DNA of 64,000 nucleotides, taken from positions 806,001-870,000 of the forward strand of contig CAWFYV010000002.1 of NCBI GenBank assembly GCA_963820185.1. The letters are read 5' to 3'. The DNA comes from Aquilonibacter sp963820185. GTDB taxonomy: Bacteria > Vulcanimicrobiota > Vulcanimicrobiia > Vulcanimicrobiales > Vulcanimicrobiaceae. The notes below the pieces were generated by a model. That model had not been told where the DNA came from, made no database searches, and saw only the letters and a program-made list of their open reading frames with translations. Shown here one piece after another: positions 52,842 through 64,000 of this stretch (its first letter is position 1; each line of letters begins with the position of its first letter). The translations under genes were made by a program, and so were the position numbers.

Positions 52842-52872
52842 GAGTGCTAAGATTGCGAATCTAGGAACCTAG
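52842..52872 (+). promoter_or_regulatory. hsp20 promoter and leader with CIRCE-like half-site and palindrome
   Basis: GAGTGCTAA (52842-52850) equals the right arm of CIRCE; no left arm is found. It runs into TAAGAT (52848-52853), the same -10 as groESL. CTAGGAACCTAG (52861-52872) is a palindrome at the predicted 5' end of the transcript, 4 nt before the ATG. No clear -35 is seen. Confidence 0.45.
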
Positions 52873-52876
52873 AGCC

Positions 52877-53269
52877 ATGGAATACATCGTGAGGCCCCGG
52901 CTTGGGGCATTCGAACCCAATGCCGACGTCGTTCTGGACGAGGAGCGAGCGGTGGTCTTGGTGGCGGTCGAAGTGGCCGGCGCCGACCCCACGAGCCTGC
53001 GCGTCGAGGTAGACGACCGGTCGCTTACGATCTCCGGGGTACGATCAGAATCGGTACGTATCCGCCGCGGCTCCTACATCCAAAAAGAGATCTCATATGG
53101 GCCTTTTGCCAAGCGCGTCCGGCTGCCGGTGGCGGTCGATCTCCTTGGCGATGCGCAAGCCAACTACGCCGACGGCGTGCTGGTCATAACGCTGCCCATC
53201 TCGTCGACGGCATACGTGCCGCCTGCGCGCACCGAGATTCGAATGATCGTGAAGAGGACGTTATCCTGA
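52877..53269 (+). CDS. Small heat shock protein, Hsp20/alpha-crystallin family
   Basis: 130 residues. Alpha-crystallin core with VALDEER-like start (VVLDEERAVVLVAVEVAGAD), DDRSLTISGVR, SYIQKEISYGPFAKRVRLP and ANYADGVLVITLP; both flanks are short. Holds unfolded proteins without ATP. It lies 2 bp upstream of lon, forming a holdase/protease pair. Confidence 0.88.
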   Translation: MEYIVRPRLGAFEPNADVVLDEERAVVLVAVEVAGADPTSLRVEVDDRSLTISGVRSESVRIRRGSYIQKEISYGPFAKRVRLPVAVDLLGDAQANYADGVLVITLPISSTAYVPPARTEIRMIVKRTLS

Positions 53270-53271
53270 AA

Positions 53272-55740
<2,469 letters not shown>

Positions 55741-57066
55741 CAAATGCGGTAAAGCCGAAGTATGCGCTTGCGGGTGCGAACGTCTTGACGAGCACGCCAC
55801 CCTGCATCCCATGCGAGAAGTAGACCGCGCTCGCGAGTGCGACGCCCAACAGCTGCCCGCTCGTGCGCGCAGTTGCGAGTGTGCCGGCGGCGATGCCACG
55901 GCGGTCCGGCGGCGCTGAGCCCATGATCGCGCTGTTGTTCGGCTGCGTAAAAACCGCAGTGCCGAGGCCCGTAACGATCAGTGCACCGATAAGTTCGAAC
56001 GTGGTCGGCACCGGAGGCAAACGCGAAAGGATAAAGAGCCCGATAGCGACCATCACTGCGCCTGTGGTGGAGACATAACGGATCGGCACGCGATCCGATA
56101 GTGCGCCTGCCGTCGGCGCGAGCACGATATTGAGCGCAGTGATCGGCATAAGCAAGAATCCCGCGGCAAACGCGGTGTCGCCGAGCGCCGTCTGCGCGGT
56201 GAGCGGAACGATGAAGATCAAGCCCGAGACCGCCGTAAAGTAGACGAACGCGGCAAATACCGACACGGCGAAGACGCGGATCTTAAAGAGCGAGAGATCG
56301 AGCGTGGGCGTTGCAACGCGACGTTCAACATAAATGAAGATCCATAAAGTAACCTGCGAGAGCACGAGCAAACCGACGGTCCACGGCGAAGTCCAGCCCC
56401 AGATGTGCGAACGCGAGAGCGCGAGCGACGCGGAGAACAGCGTGATAACGGAGAGCACGGCGCCGATCGGATCAAGGCCGCCACTGCGTTCTTGCACGGG
56501 TTTGAGCACGAGCATTGCCCCGATCAATGCGACGATTGAGATCGGGACGTTTATGAGGAAGATCCAGCGCCAATCACCGAAGGTAACGATTGCACCGCCA
56601 ATGATCGGGCCGAGCGAGAGACCGACCGCGACTGCTGCGCCGTTGAAGCCGATTGCGCGCCCGCGTTGGGTCGAGGGAAACGTGTCGACGATCAGCGCTT
56701 GATTCGACGAGAGCAGCATAGCGGCGCCGAGGGCCTGAATTGCGCGTTCCGCGATCAACCATTCAAGTGACGGGGCAAACGCGCACGCAAGCGAGCTGAT
56801 CCCAAAGATGCCGAACCCGATGAGGTAGATGCGCTTCTGCCCGAAGATGTCGCCGAGGCGCCCAAAGAGCACGAGCGTCGATGCGGTGACGAGCATGAAC
56901 GAGAGAATCACCCACTCGGTGTCGTCGACCGAGTGATGGTAGGCACGCGCAATCGTGGGCAACGCAACGTTGGCGATCGACGCATCGAGCGTGCCCATCG
57001 TGCTGCCGAGCATGATGACAGCGAGCGCGTACCACCGGTACTGCCCGTGCGAGCGGATTGCCGCTC

Positions 57067-58104
57067 TCACGCGACGGTTATGCCTTCGCCTTGCGTGACC
57101 TCGCCGATCACTGCATCCAATACACCGGCTGCGCGTAGCCGTGCTCGCAGAAGTTCGAGGTGCTCGGGCGCGACGCTGATCAAGAGTCCCCCCGATGTTT
57201 GCGCATCGGAGAGCGCGACACGCAGCGCATCGTCAACGGACGCCGCGAACGTGGTAAACGCTGCATGCGTGCGCGCGTTGTTGCGCGTGCCGCTGGGGAC
57301 GACATCGCGGCGAATCAGGTCGAGCACCCCGTCCATAAGCGGTACAGCCTTCGCATCGATGCGCAGCCGGACGCCCGAGGCGCGCGCAAGTTCGCCGCCG
57401 TGTCCGAGCACGCCGAACCCGGTGATATCGGTCGCAGCGTGCGCGTCTGCCTCCAGCATCGCTGCGGCGGCGCCGGCGTTGAGCGTCGTCATCCAGCCGA
57501 TTGCCGGCCCCAACGCGTCATATGAGATCGCGTCGCGCTTGGCCGCAGTCGTGAGAATGCCGGTGCCGATCGGTTTGGTGAGCACGAGCACATCGCCGTG
57601 TTTGGCATTCGCATTGGTCACAATGCGGCGCGGATCGATCGTGCCGGTTACCGCCATGCCGTACTTCGGCTCGTCGTCTTTGATCGTGTGACCGCCGAGA
57701 ATCGCCACGCCGGCCTCGCGCGCAATGCTTGCACCACCTTCGAGGATGCGCGCGAGCACCGCGAGCTCCAGGTTTTCGGGAAATGCGACGATGTTGAGCG
57801 CAGAGATCGGCGTGCCGCCCATCGCGTACACGTCGGAGATCGCATTGGTCGCGGCTACCCGGCCGAAATCGTATGGGTCGTCGACGATCGGCGTGAAGAA
57901 GTCCACGGTTTGCACGAGCGCGAGATCGTCGTGCAGCGCATACACGCCCGCGTCGTCGGCGGTGCCGAAGCCGACCAATACGCGATCGTTCGCGGTTGAC
58001 GGTAACGTACGCAGCACCGACGCAAGTTCAGCCGAGCCGAGCTTGCTCGCGCACCCGCCGCACGACGCAAGCGCGGTGAGCCGGACCGGGATTTCTACAT
58101 CCAT
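57067..58104 (-). CDS. selD: Selenide, water dikinase (selenophosphate synthetase)
   Basis: 345 residues from the ATG at 58104. Active-site Cys18 and Lys21 in SCGGCASK (a cysteine form, not selenocysteine); VQTVDFFTPIVDDPYDFGRVAATNAISDVYAMGG is the conserved ATP region, in pieces; LGGHTIKDDEPKYGMAVTG and SDAQTSGGLL follow. Makes selenophosphate for selenocysteine or selenouridine. selA, selB and the selenocysteine tRNA are not in the window. Only 16 bp separates its start from the divergent aminotransferase gene. Confidence 0.95.
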   Translation of the reverse strand: MDVEIPVRLTALASCGGCASKLGSAELASVLRTLPSTANDRVLVGFGTADDAGVYALHDDLALVQTVDFFTPIVDDPYDFGRVAATNAISDVYAMGGTPISALNIVAFPENLELAVLARILEGGASIAREAGVAILGGHTIKDDEPKYGMAVTGTIDPRRIVTNANAKHGDVLVLTKPIGTGILTTAAKRDAISYDALGPAIGWMTTLNAGAAAAMLEADAHAATDITGFGVLGHGGELARASGVRLRIDAKAVPLMDGVLDLIRRDVVPSGTRNNARTHAAFTTFAASVDDALRVALSDAQTSGGLLISVAPEHLELLRARLRAAGVLDAVIGEVTQGEGITVA

Positions 58105-58120
58105 AACGAACCCTTTGAAG

Positions 58121-59272
58121 ATGAAAAAGACACTGCTCCTGCTTCCTGGTCCGGTTCCTGTCGCGCAGCCCGTGCTCGAGGCGATGGCGTGGCCGATGAT
58201 CAATCATCGCGGGCCCGAGTTTGCGGAGTTGCTCGCGCGGCTCGAACGCGGGATGCAGCCGGTCTTCGGCACGAGCAACGACGTGGTCTTCCTTGGCTCT
58301 TCTGGGACCGGCGCCATGGAGGCTGCGGTTGCAAGTTGCTTCTCGCCGGGTGACCGGCTCCTTTCGTGCCCGGTAGGTGTCTTCGGGAAACGCTTCGCCC
58401 AGATTGCGCGGGCGCAAGGATGCGACGTCGAGGTGCTCGACACGCCGCTTGGCGCGGCCCTCGACCCCGCGCTGCTGCGCGCACGGCTGCAACGCGACGA
58501 TGCCAAGAGCTTTCGCGGCATATTGCTGACGCACAATGAGACCTCCACCGGCGTGCAAAACGACATGGCCGCAATTGCGGCGGTGACGCGCGATCATGAT
58601 GCTCTGACGCTCGTCGACTCTGTGAGCGGACTCGGCGCGTCGCCGTTCGCGATGGATGCGTGGGGCTACGACGTCGTGGTCACGGCGTCGCAGAAAGCCT
58701 TTGCGGCTCCGCCTGGTGTCGCCATGGTGGCCGCAAGCGAACGCGCGTGGACGGCAATGGAACAATCGCGTGGCGCGCGTTTCTACTTCGATCTGCGCAC
58801 CGCACGCGAGTTCGCGAGCAAGGGGCAGACCGCGTGGACGCCACCGATTTCGATCTTCTACGCGCTGACAGTTGCGCTCGAGCGCTATCACGCGGACGGC
58901 CTCGAGGCGAACTTCGCACGTCACGCAACCTACGCGCGCGCGGTGCGTGCAGCGTTCGAGGCGCTCGGATGTACGATCTTCTCGCGTCCTGATGCACACT
59001 CGGTTACGGTTGTCGCCGCCTATCCGCCTGAGGGCGTCGATCCCGCGAAGCTGCTCAAGACGCTGCGCGAGCGCTACGGCGTTGTGCTCTCCGGCGGCCA
59101 GGGCGAGCTTACGGGGAAGATCGTGCGCTTCGGCACGATGGGCGACGTGGCGGAGAACGATCTGCTCGGAGCGATCGCAGCACTCGAACTTGCGCTCAGC
59201 GATTGCGGCGCGTCGATTACGCTCGGAAGCGGCGTCGCGGCAGCGGCGACGGCCAACAAAATTTTGGTATAA
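58121..59272 (+). CDS. Class V aminotransferase, alanine-glyoxylate/serine-pyruvate type
   Basis: 383 residues. LLPGPVPVAQPVLEAM and NHRGPEFAELLARLERGM at the start, GSSGTGAMEAAVAS for PLP phosphate, DSVSGLGASPFAMDAWG, PLP lysine in VTASQKAFAAPPG, and a C-terminal SGGQGELTGKIVRFGTMGD. PLP enzyme using Ala, Ser or a phosphonate/taurine-like amine with a 2-oxoacid; exact substrate open. Divergent from selD. The XRE-cupin regulator gene follows by 53 bp. Confidence 0.9.
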   Translation: MKKTLLLLPGPVPVAQPVLEAMAWPMINHRGPEFAELLARLERGMQPVFGTSNDVVFLGSSGTGAMEAAVASCFSPGDRLLSCPVGVFGKRFAQIARAQGCDVEVLDTPLGAALDPALLRARLQRDDAKSFRGILLTHNETSTGVQNDMAAIAAVTRDHDALTLVDSVSGLGASPFAMDAWGYDVVVTASQKAFAAPPGVAMVAASERAWTAMEQSRGARFYFDLRTAREFASKGQTAWTPPISIFYALTVALERYHADGLEANFARHATYARAVRAAFEALGCTIFSRPDAHSVTVVAAYPPEGVDPAKLLKTLRERYGVVLSGGQGELTGKIVRFGTMGDVAENDLLGAIAALELALSDCGASITLGSGVAAAATANKILV

Positions 59273-59325
59273 ACGACGAAATTAAGAGGATACCGCCGCG
59301 CGCGGTATGGAACCCGTCGCTAGCC

Positions 59326-59931
59326 ATGAGCAGTTCGACTAAGTCTACTAAGAAGAAACGCGGCGAGGAAGACCCGACCAACGGAACCGTCTCAATTCCC
59401 GACGTCGGAGCGATTCTCGAACGGCTGCGGACGCAACGCGGGATGACCGTCCGTGATCTCGCCGAGCAGAGCGGACTCTCCGCCTCATTCATTCGTGCCG
59501 TCGAACGCGGCGACTCCGACATCTCACTCGGACGTCTCGCGCGGCTTGCGCACGTCTTTCACTACGACCTCGGCTCGTTTCTCGGGTTTACCGCGACGAT
59601 CTCGCGCCCGAGTTTTATCACCGGTGAGAACCGCAAACGTATCAACCGCGGCAAAGGCGTCGAGTACGAAGCACTACATCTTCCCGCGCTCGATCTCGAC
59701 CTCGTGATCGTTACACTTGCGCCTGGATCGGGTTTCAAGGACGCGCTCACGCATGAAGGCATCGACGTATTGTATATCCTCGAAGGCGATGTGATGCTCG
59801 TGCTCAACGAGGTGGACTATCCGATGACCGCCGGCGACTGCACGATCTTTGCCGCCGGATTTCCGCACAGACTTCGCAACGACTCGAAGCAATCGGTCAC
59901 GGCGATATCCGTCACCACAGGGAAAATGTAA
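59326..59931 (+). CDS. XRE-family regulator with C-terminal cupin domain
   Basis: 201 residues from the ATG at 59326. A charged N-terminal tail, an HTH_3 domain (LRTQRGMTVRDLAEQSGLSA, then FIRAVERGDSDISLGRL) at about 30-85, and a cupin (about 110-200: HEGIDVLYILEGDVMLVLN, TIFAAGFPHRLRN). This layout (PuuR/SutR-like) usually binds a small metabolite and controls the neighbouring catabolic genes. Its stop and the next ATG overlap. Confidence 0.9.
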   Translation: MSSSTKSTKKKRGEEDPTNGTVSIPDVGAILERLRTQRGMTVRDLAEQSGLSASFIRAVERGDSDISLGRLARLAHVFHYDLGSFLGFTATISRPSFITGENRKRINRGKGVEYEALHLPALDLDLVIVTLAPGSGFKDALTHEGIDVLYILEGDVMLVLNEVDYPMTAGDCTIFAAGFPHRLRNDSKQSVTAISVTTGKM

Positions 59932-60950
59932 TGACCCACAACGTGCACACCGACGAGCTCGACGTGACGATGACGATCGAGCGCTGGCCCTTCTTGCACC
60001 CGCTCCAAATCACCGGATACACCTTTAACGACTGCGAATACGGCGTGGTCGAGCTGCGCGCCGGCGACCTTTTCGGTCGCGGGGAATGTTTCGGCGTCTA
60101 TTACCTCGATGACGACGTAGCTCGCTGCAAAGCGCAGATTGAAGCCGTTGCCGATCGTTTACGTCAAGGCATCACGCGTGAAGAGCTTTTGGAGGTGCTG
60201 CCCGCCGGCGGTGCGCGTAACGCCGTCGATTGCGCGTTGTGGGATCTCGAAGCGAAACAGCTGGGCCGTCCGGCGTGGCAAATCGCCGGCTTACAAGCGC
60301 CGCGGCCGTTGCGCACGACATACACGCTAGGGGCTGAAGATCCGGCGCTCATGGCGGAGCGTGCGCGCGGCTACGTGAAAGCGCGCGCGATCAAACTCAA
60401 GCTTACCGGCGACGGCGAAGACGCCGATCGGGTGCGAGCGGTGCGTCTGGCGCGTCCCGACGTGTGGATCGCCGTCGACGGAAACCAAGGGTTCAACCGC
60501 GCGTCGCTCAAGGCGCTGATGCCGGCACTCGTTGCCGCGAACGTGCAACTGGTCGAGCAGCCGCTCCCGCGCGGTCACGACGCCGAGCTCGACGGCTTCG
60601 AATCGCCGATCGCGCTCGCGGCCGACGAGAGTGCGCAAGACATCGGTGACTTGCCGGGGCTCGTGGGGCGTTATGACGTGGTGAACATTAAGCTCGATAA
60701 GTGCGGCGGGCTCACGCGCGGCTTCGCAATGCACGCGGAAGCGCGGCGCCTCGGCATGAAGACGATGGTCGGGTGCATGGGTGGCACGTCGCTTGCGATG
60801 GCGCCGGGATTCTTGCTGGGTCAACTATGCGAGATCGTCGATCTCGACGGCCCGATTTTCCTCGCGAAAGACCGCACGCCGTCGGTCATATATGACGATG
60901 AAGGATGCGTCTTCAGCCCAGAGACCGTGTGGGGCGGCGCTAACCATTAG
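59931..60950 (+). CDS. Enolase-superfamily epimerase (L-Ala-D/L-Glu dipeptide epimerase-like)
   Basis: 339 residues. Muconate-cycloisomerase-type barrel: ARNAVDCALWDLEAKQLG, catalytic KxK in IKLKLTGDG, metal ligands Asp in AVDGNQGF, Glu in VEQPLP and Asp in AADESAQD, and the second lysine in NIKLDKCGG. These match dipeptide epimerases, which invert the Glu of the murein dipeptide L-Ala-D-Glu. Fine specificity is uncertain. With the XRE-cupin regulator upstream and a TonB receptor downstream, a peptide or amino-acid uptake role is plausible. Confidence 0.85.
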   Translation: MTHNVHTDELDVTMTIERWPFLHPLQITGYTFNDCEYGVVELRAGDLFGRGECFGVYYLDDDVARCKAQIEAVADRLRQGITREELLEVLPAGGARNAVDCALWDLEAKQLGRPAWQIAGLQAPRPLRTTYTLGAEDPALMAERARGYVKARAIKLKLTGDGEDADRVRAVRLARPDVWIAVDGNQGFNRASLKALMPALVAANVQLVEQPLPRGHDAELDGFESPIALAADESAQDIGDLPGLVGRYDVVNIKLDKCGGLTRGFAMHAEARRLGMKTMVGCMGGTSLAMAPGFLLGQLCEIVDLDGPIFLAKDRTPSVIYDDEGCVFSPETVWGGANH

Positions 60951-60961
60951 TCGGTAGCGTC

Positions 60962-61003
60962 GTCCACCAAGCACCAAAATTTTGCTTGGCAGGACGGTTT
61001 TTT
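60962..61003 (+). terminator. Intrinsic terminator after the epimerase gene
   Basis: Stem CCAAGCA (60967-60973) with TGCTTGG (60983-60989), extended by GTCC/GGAC on the outside, followed by TTTTTT at 60998-61003. It separates the aminotransferase-epimerase genes from the receptor gene, which has its own ribosome site. Confidence 0.7.
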
Positions 61004-61078
61004 GGAGGAGAGCGATCATAATTTGGCTTAAGAGACCGAAATTTCGTTAGGGCGTTCATAATATAGGAGCTTGTTGCG

Positions 61079-64000
61079 ATGGGATTTCTTAAACGGGCTA
61101 TCGTCATTCTCGTTACCGTGGTATATGCCACGGTTATGACGGCGCCGGCGATGGCGGCCACAACCGGTGCAATTACTGGTAGCGTGCACGACGTGAATGG
61201 TGTTGCGGTTGCGGGTGCTGACGTCTCGATCACGGGCCCGGCCCGCGCGACGAAGAGCACCGACGCCAAAGGCGCGTTCGCGTTCAACGACATCCCACCG
61301 GGACTGTACACCGTGCTGGTAAGCAAGGCCGGCTATACGATCGCTCGCAATGACGGCGTTGCGGTGTTCATCGGTGAGACCGAGACGCTCGCTGTCACGC
61401 TCCAGCAAGCCTCGTTCTCGTCGCTGCAGACGATTGCTACCGTTTCGACCAACGCACCCGGCGTTGCGCGGATCAACACGTCCAGCGCGTCGATCAGCAC
61501 GATCTCGAACAGCGTTTTCGCCGATCAGGGTGCCCAGCAGGTCACCGACGTGCTCAACCAAACGCCCGGCATCTTCACCACGCCGTACTCTCCGGGCAAC
61601 GGCAATCCGAGCAACGGCGCGTCGCCCGGTTCAGCGCAGACGCCGCAGATTCGCGGCGCGCTGCCCTACGAAACGGAATCGCTCATCGACGGTCACCCGG
61701 TCTCGGTCGGTTCTTCGGGAACGTTTTCGCCGAACCTCATCAACCCGTTCTTGCTCGACAACGTCGAGATCGTCAAAGGTCCGGGCTCCATGCCGGCCGA
61801 GATCAACTACGCGATCAACGGTACGGTGAACTACCGCACGCTCGAGCCGACGCCGGAGAATAAATTTTCCGGAGAGTTCGGCGTCGACAAGTGGGGTGGC
61901 GTCTCGACCGGATTCAAATTTACGGGTTCGACGAAGAATCACAAGATCGAATATGTGGCCGGCTACGTGACCGACGGTGCGCCCGGGGCGTTACAGAACT
62001 TCAAAATGCAAGGGTCGCAGATTCTGCTCGATAACGGACCGCCCGGCGGCCCATACTATGTGAACGGCCAACAGCTTGGAATGCTCGCTCCGGTCGGTGA
62101 AGGCCTCGGGCCGTCCGCTTTCAATCCGTACGCCGGCATGGGAATCGTCTTTCAAGAGCCGCTCTCCGGCTGTTGTTACACGATGGACACCGGCTACCAC
62201 TCGACCTCAGAACTCGCCAAAGTCATTTTCAACTTCTCAAACAGCACGTCGCTGAAACTCTCGTATCTCGGCGGACAGTCGACGGTCGGCAACGGCGATG
62301 TGAATGCCTATGACACCTCACAGGTCGGCACTACCGGTATGCCGGCATTTACCTTCGAACCGTGCGGCACGGCGGGTCAGGCGCTGACGTGCAATCCGTT
62401 GACAACAACGGGAACGCCATACAACTGCGCGGCTCCGACCGGCCCCGCATGTGGAAGCGCGATTCCGTTCGATCTCAGTTCGTTTAACGGCCTGGGCAAC
62501 ACGTACGAACAGCAGAACCTCTTTCAGGGCGAGTTCCGCACGACGCTCGGCTCGACAGGAACGGTGCTCGCGCGATACTACACGGGTTCTTTGAACGAAT
62601 TCGCCACTGAGGGCACGGGGTCGCTGAATGCAACGCTCCTGAACGTCTATGGTACGGTTCCGCTTTGTCCGGTCGGCGTAGCATACGATCCTGCGACTGC
62701 TATGTGCGGCGCCGGTGCGGGTGCCGTTGCCCCGACGAACACGACGTTCAACGGTGGGCCCGTCACGTTCACGACCGCGAGCCAAGCGAATACGTTTCTC
62801 ACGAACGACACGATGAGCGGCGAAACGCTGCAATTGCAAGAGCAGTTCGGTCAAAATACGTTCACGGCCGCGTACGACCGCTCGGAACAGGCATCGTCCT
62901 CAACAGCGAATGAGCCGTCGGTCGGCATCGTCGTCAACAGCCCGGTCCAAGGATCGAAGCAGACCTTCCAAACGCTTTCGCTGCGCGGTGACATCGCGCT
63001 CCAGCCGAAGCTCCTATTGAACCTCAGCGACTATCAACTCAATTATGTTAGCCACTATTCGATCGATGGCGGCGTAACGTTTAACGATGCCTCTCACTCG
63101 TACAACGAACCGCGCGCGGCGCTGACCTGGCAACCGAATAACAATACGAGCTATCGTCTCTCGACAGGTGGATCGATCGCGCCGCCGTACATCAGTCTCG
63201 TTTCTTCGGGCGGTCCGACGTGGAGCCAGATCATTGGCGGTGTGCCGTCGGCCGGCTACATCCAAAATGCGAATAACGGCAACGTTAACGCGGAGACGGC
63301 ATGGGGCTACGATCTCGGCGTGTCGCACCGTATCGCGCGCGCAACATCGGTCGACATCGATTTCTACTACACGCAGTTGCACAACCTGTTTCTGACCTCG
63401 ACGGCAACGGTCACCGGTGCCGCCGCTGCGGGATGTCCGGGTGTGGCCATCAGCGCCCCTTGTGTGGTCTCGGGGACCGGAAATCTCGGCCAGGCGCGCT
63501 ACCAAGGCGTCGAATTTGCGCTCAATCACGTGCCGATTTTCGGCTTCGGGTGGAGACTGCAAGGCTCGCTGCAGCGTGCCTACACCTATAACCTGCCGCC
63601 GTACTTCTACTGCGCCGGCTCGACCAATCCGGCCACTGGCGTCACCACGCCGCCGGGGCCGGGCTGTCTCTACAACACGAATCTCGCAGTCGTTCCTAAC
63701 TCGAATTTCGGCGGTCAGCCTACCGCAATATCCGGCGCGCCGAACGGCATCGCCGGCGGCCGCGTGCCCTATGCGTCCGGCTACGGCGAACTCAATTGGC
63801 ACGGGCACTACGGTCAGTACTACAACGTCGGCCTCACGTACTTCGGGAACAACAACACCTATAACGAGCCGCCGTTCTTCGTGCTCTCGGCCAACATGCG
63901 TATCAAGCTCAACGAGTATGGCACGCACGTGCAGCTCTCGGCCGACAATCTGACCGGTGCATACGCTAATCCGTACGCCGGCTTCTTCAATGGTATTCCG
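61079..64000 (+). CDS. TonB-dependent receptor with carboxypeptidase-regulatory-like N-domain (runs off window end)
   Basis: At least 974 codons from the ATG at 61079 (AGGAGC 8 nt upstream), open to the window end. Signal peptide (FLKRAIVILVTVVYATVM, cleavage near AMA), then a CarboxypepD_reg fold (ITGSVHDVNGVAVAGADVSI), a plug domain (VTDVLNQTPGI, IRGALPYETESLIDGHPV, DNVEIVKGPGSM) and a long beta-barrel. Outer-membrane active importer of siderophores, sugars or peptides; ligand unknown. No TonB box is recognised. It supports a diderm envelope. The C-terminal strand lies outside. Confidence 0.92.
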   Translation, partial: MGFLKRAIVILVTVVYATVMTAPAMAATTGAITGSVHDVNGVAVAGADVSITGPARATKSTDAKGAFAFNDIPPGLYTVLVSKAGYTIARNDGVAVFIGETETLAVTLQQASFSSLQTIATVSTNAPGVARINTSSASISTISNSVFADQGAQQVTDVLNQTPGIFTTPYSPGNGNPSNGASPGSAQTPQIRGALPYETESLIDGHPVSVGSSGTFSPNLINPFLLDNVEIVKGPGSMPAEINYAINGTVNYRTLEPTPENKFSGEFGVDKWGGVSTGFKFTGSTKNHKIEYVAGYVTDGAPGALQNFKMQGSQILLDNGPPGGPYYVNGQQLGMLAPVGEGLGPSAFNPYAGMGIVFQEPLSGCCYTMDTGYHSTSELAKVIFNFSNSTSLKLSYLGGQSTVGNGDVNAYDTSQVGTTGMPAFTFEPCGTAGQALTCNPLTTTGTPYNCAAPTGPACGSAIPFDLSSFNGLGNTYEQQNLFQGEFRTTLGSTGTVLARYYTGSLNEFATEGTGSLNATLLNVYGTVPLCPVGVAYDPATAMCGAGAGAVAPTNTTFNGGPVTFTTASQANTFLTNDTMSGETLQLQEQFGQNTFTAAYDRSEQASSSTANEPSVGIVVNSPVQGSKQTFQTLSLRGDIALQPKLLLNLSDYQLNYVSHYSIDGGVTFNDASHSYNEPRAALTWQPNNNTSYRLSTGGSIAPPYISLVSSGGPTWSQIIGGVPSAGYIQNANNGNVNAETAWGYDLGVSHRIARATSVDIDFYYTQLHNLFLTSTATVTGAAAAGCPGVAISAPCVVSGTGNLGQARYQGVEFALNHVPIFGFGWRLQGSLQRAYTYNLPPYFYCAGSTNPATGVTTPPGPGCLYNTNLAVVPNSNFGGQPTAISGAPNGIAGGRVPYASGYGELNWHGHYGQYYNVGLTYFGNNNTYNEPPFFVLSANMRIKLNEYGTHVQLSADNLTGAYANPYAGFFNGIP

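Noticed and set aside
57067..61000. Selenoprotein gene beside selD
   Set aside because: None of the neighbouring genes has an internal TGA with continued homology; SelD itself uses Cys at the active site.

Overview
The window reads as chromosome of a GC-rich, diderm (Gram-negative-type) bacterium. It encodes a TonB-dependent receptor, lipoproteins and Tat-exported enzymes, a meso-DAP-type murein cluster, groESL under a CIRCE operator, Lon, citrate synthase and two separate 2-oxoacid:ferredoxin oxidoreductase systems. The gene style fits an uncultured lineage such as Eremiobacterota/Vulcanimicrobiota (WPS-2). That placement is my inference from gene content, not a marker analysis.

Layout. 1-9.4 kb: a NifJ-type pyruvate oxidoreductase (cut by the window start) coupled to a GltD-like flavoprotein/ferredoxin fusion, then a DUF805 protein, a GGDEF-EAL protein, a PHB-depolymerase-like lipoprotein flanked by 24-bp direct repeats, a PH-domain membrane protein, a small secreted protein and a Tat-exported berberine-bridge-type oxidase. 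9.5-12.0 kb: an AT-richer, heavily frameshifted relic of a metallophosphoesterase-NTPase gene, possibly once a defence gene. 12.3-27.1 kb: the division and cell wall (dcw) cluster mraZ-rsmH-ftsL-ftsI-murE-murF-[CofE-like ligase]-mraY-murD-ftsW-murG-murC-murB-ddl. It has a recognisable promoter and MraZ-box array, and nearly every gene overlaps the next by a few bases. It stops at ddl: no ftsQ, ftsA or ftsZ follows.

27.1-35.5 kb: a Tat-exported amidohydrolase, citrate synthase, hisA, alanine racemase, small membrane or secreted proteins, then CIRCE-groES-groEL and a terminator. 35.5-43.4 kb: lipoprotein, AAC(3)-I-like acetyltransferase, SDR, a phosphodiester glycosidase-family exoprotein, a probable outer-membrane protein, and a ferritin-like/CDGSH/ferredoxin fusion. 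43.4-47.9 kb: KorAB 2-oxoacid:ferredoxin oxidoreductase and an ArsR-SRPBCC-DoxX operon with a near-consensus promoter. 47.9-52.7 kb: two response-regulator/HD-GYP proteins bracketing two APC permeases. 52.9-64 kb: hsp20-lon, an MFS exporter with selD, and a divergent aminotransferase/XRE-cupin/enolase-superfamily epimerase set followed by a TonB-dependent receptor cut by the window end.

Four ordinary genes (ftsI, murB, an APC permease, a lipoprotein) each carry one clean +1 frameshift, and a possible fifth has the opposite sign. Two of them are normally essential, so sequence or assembly error is the likelier explanation. The relic at 9.5-12 kb is different: it has about seven lesions, including an in-frame stop. 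I saw no tRNA, rRNA, CRISPR array or transposase.
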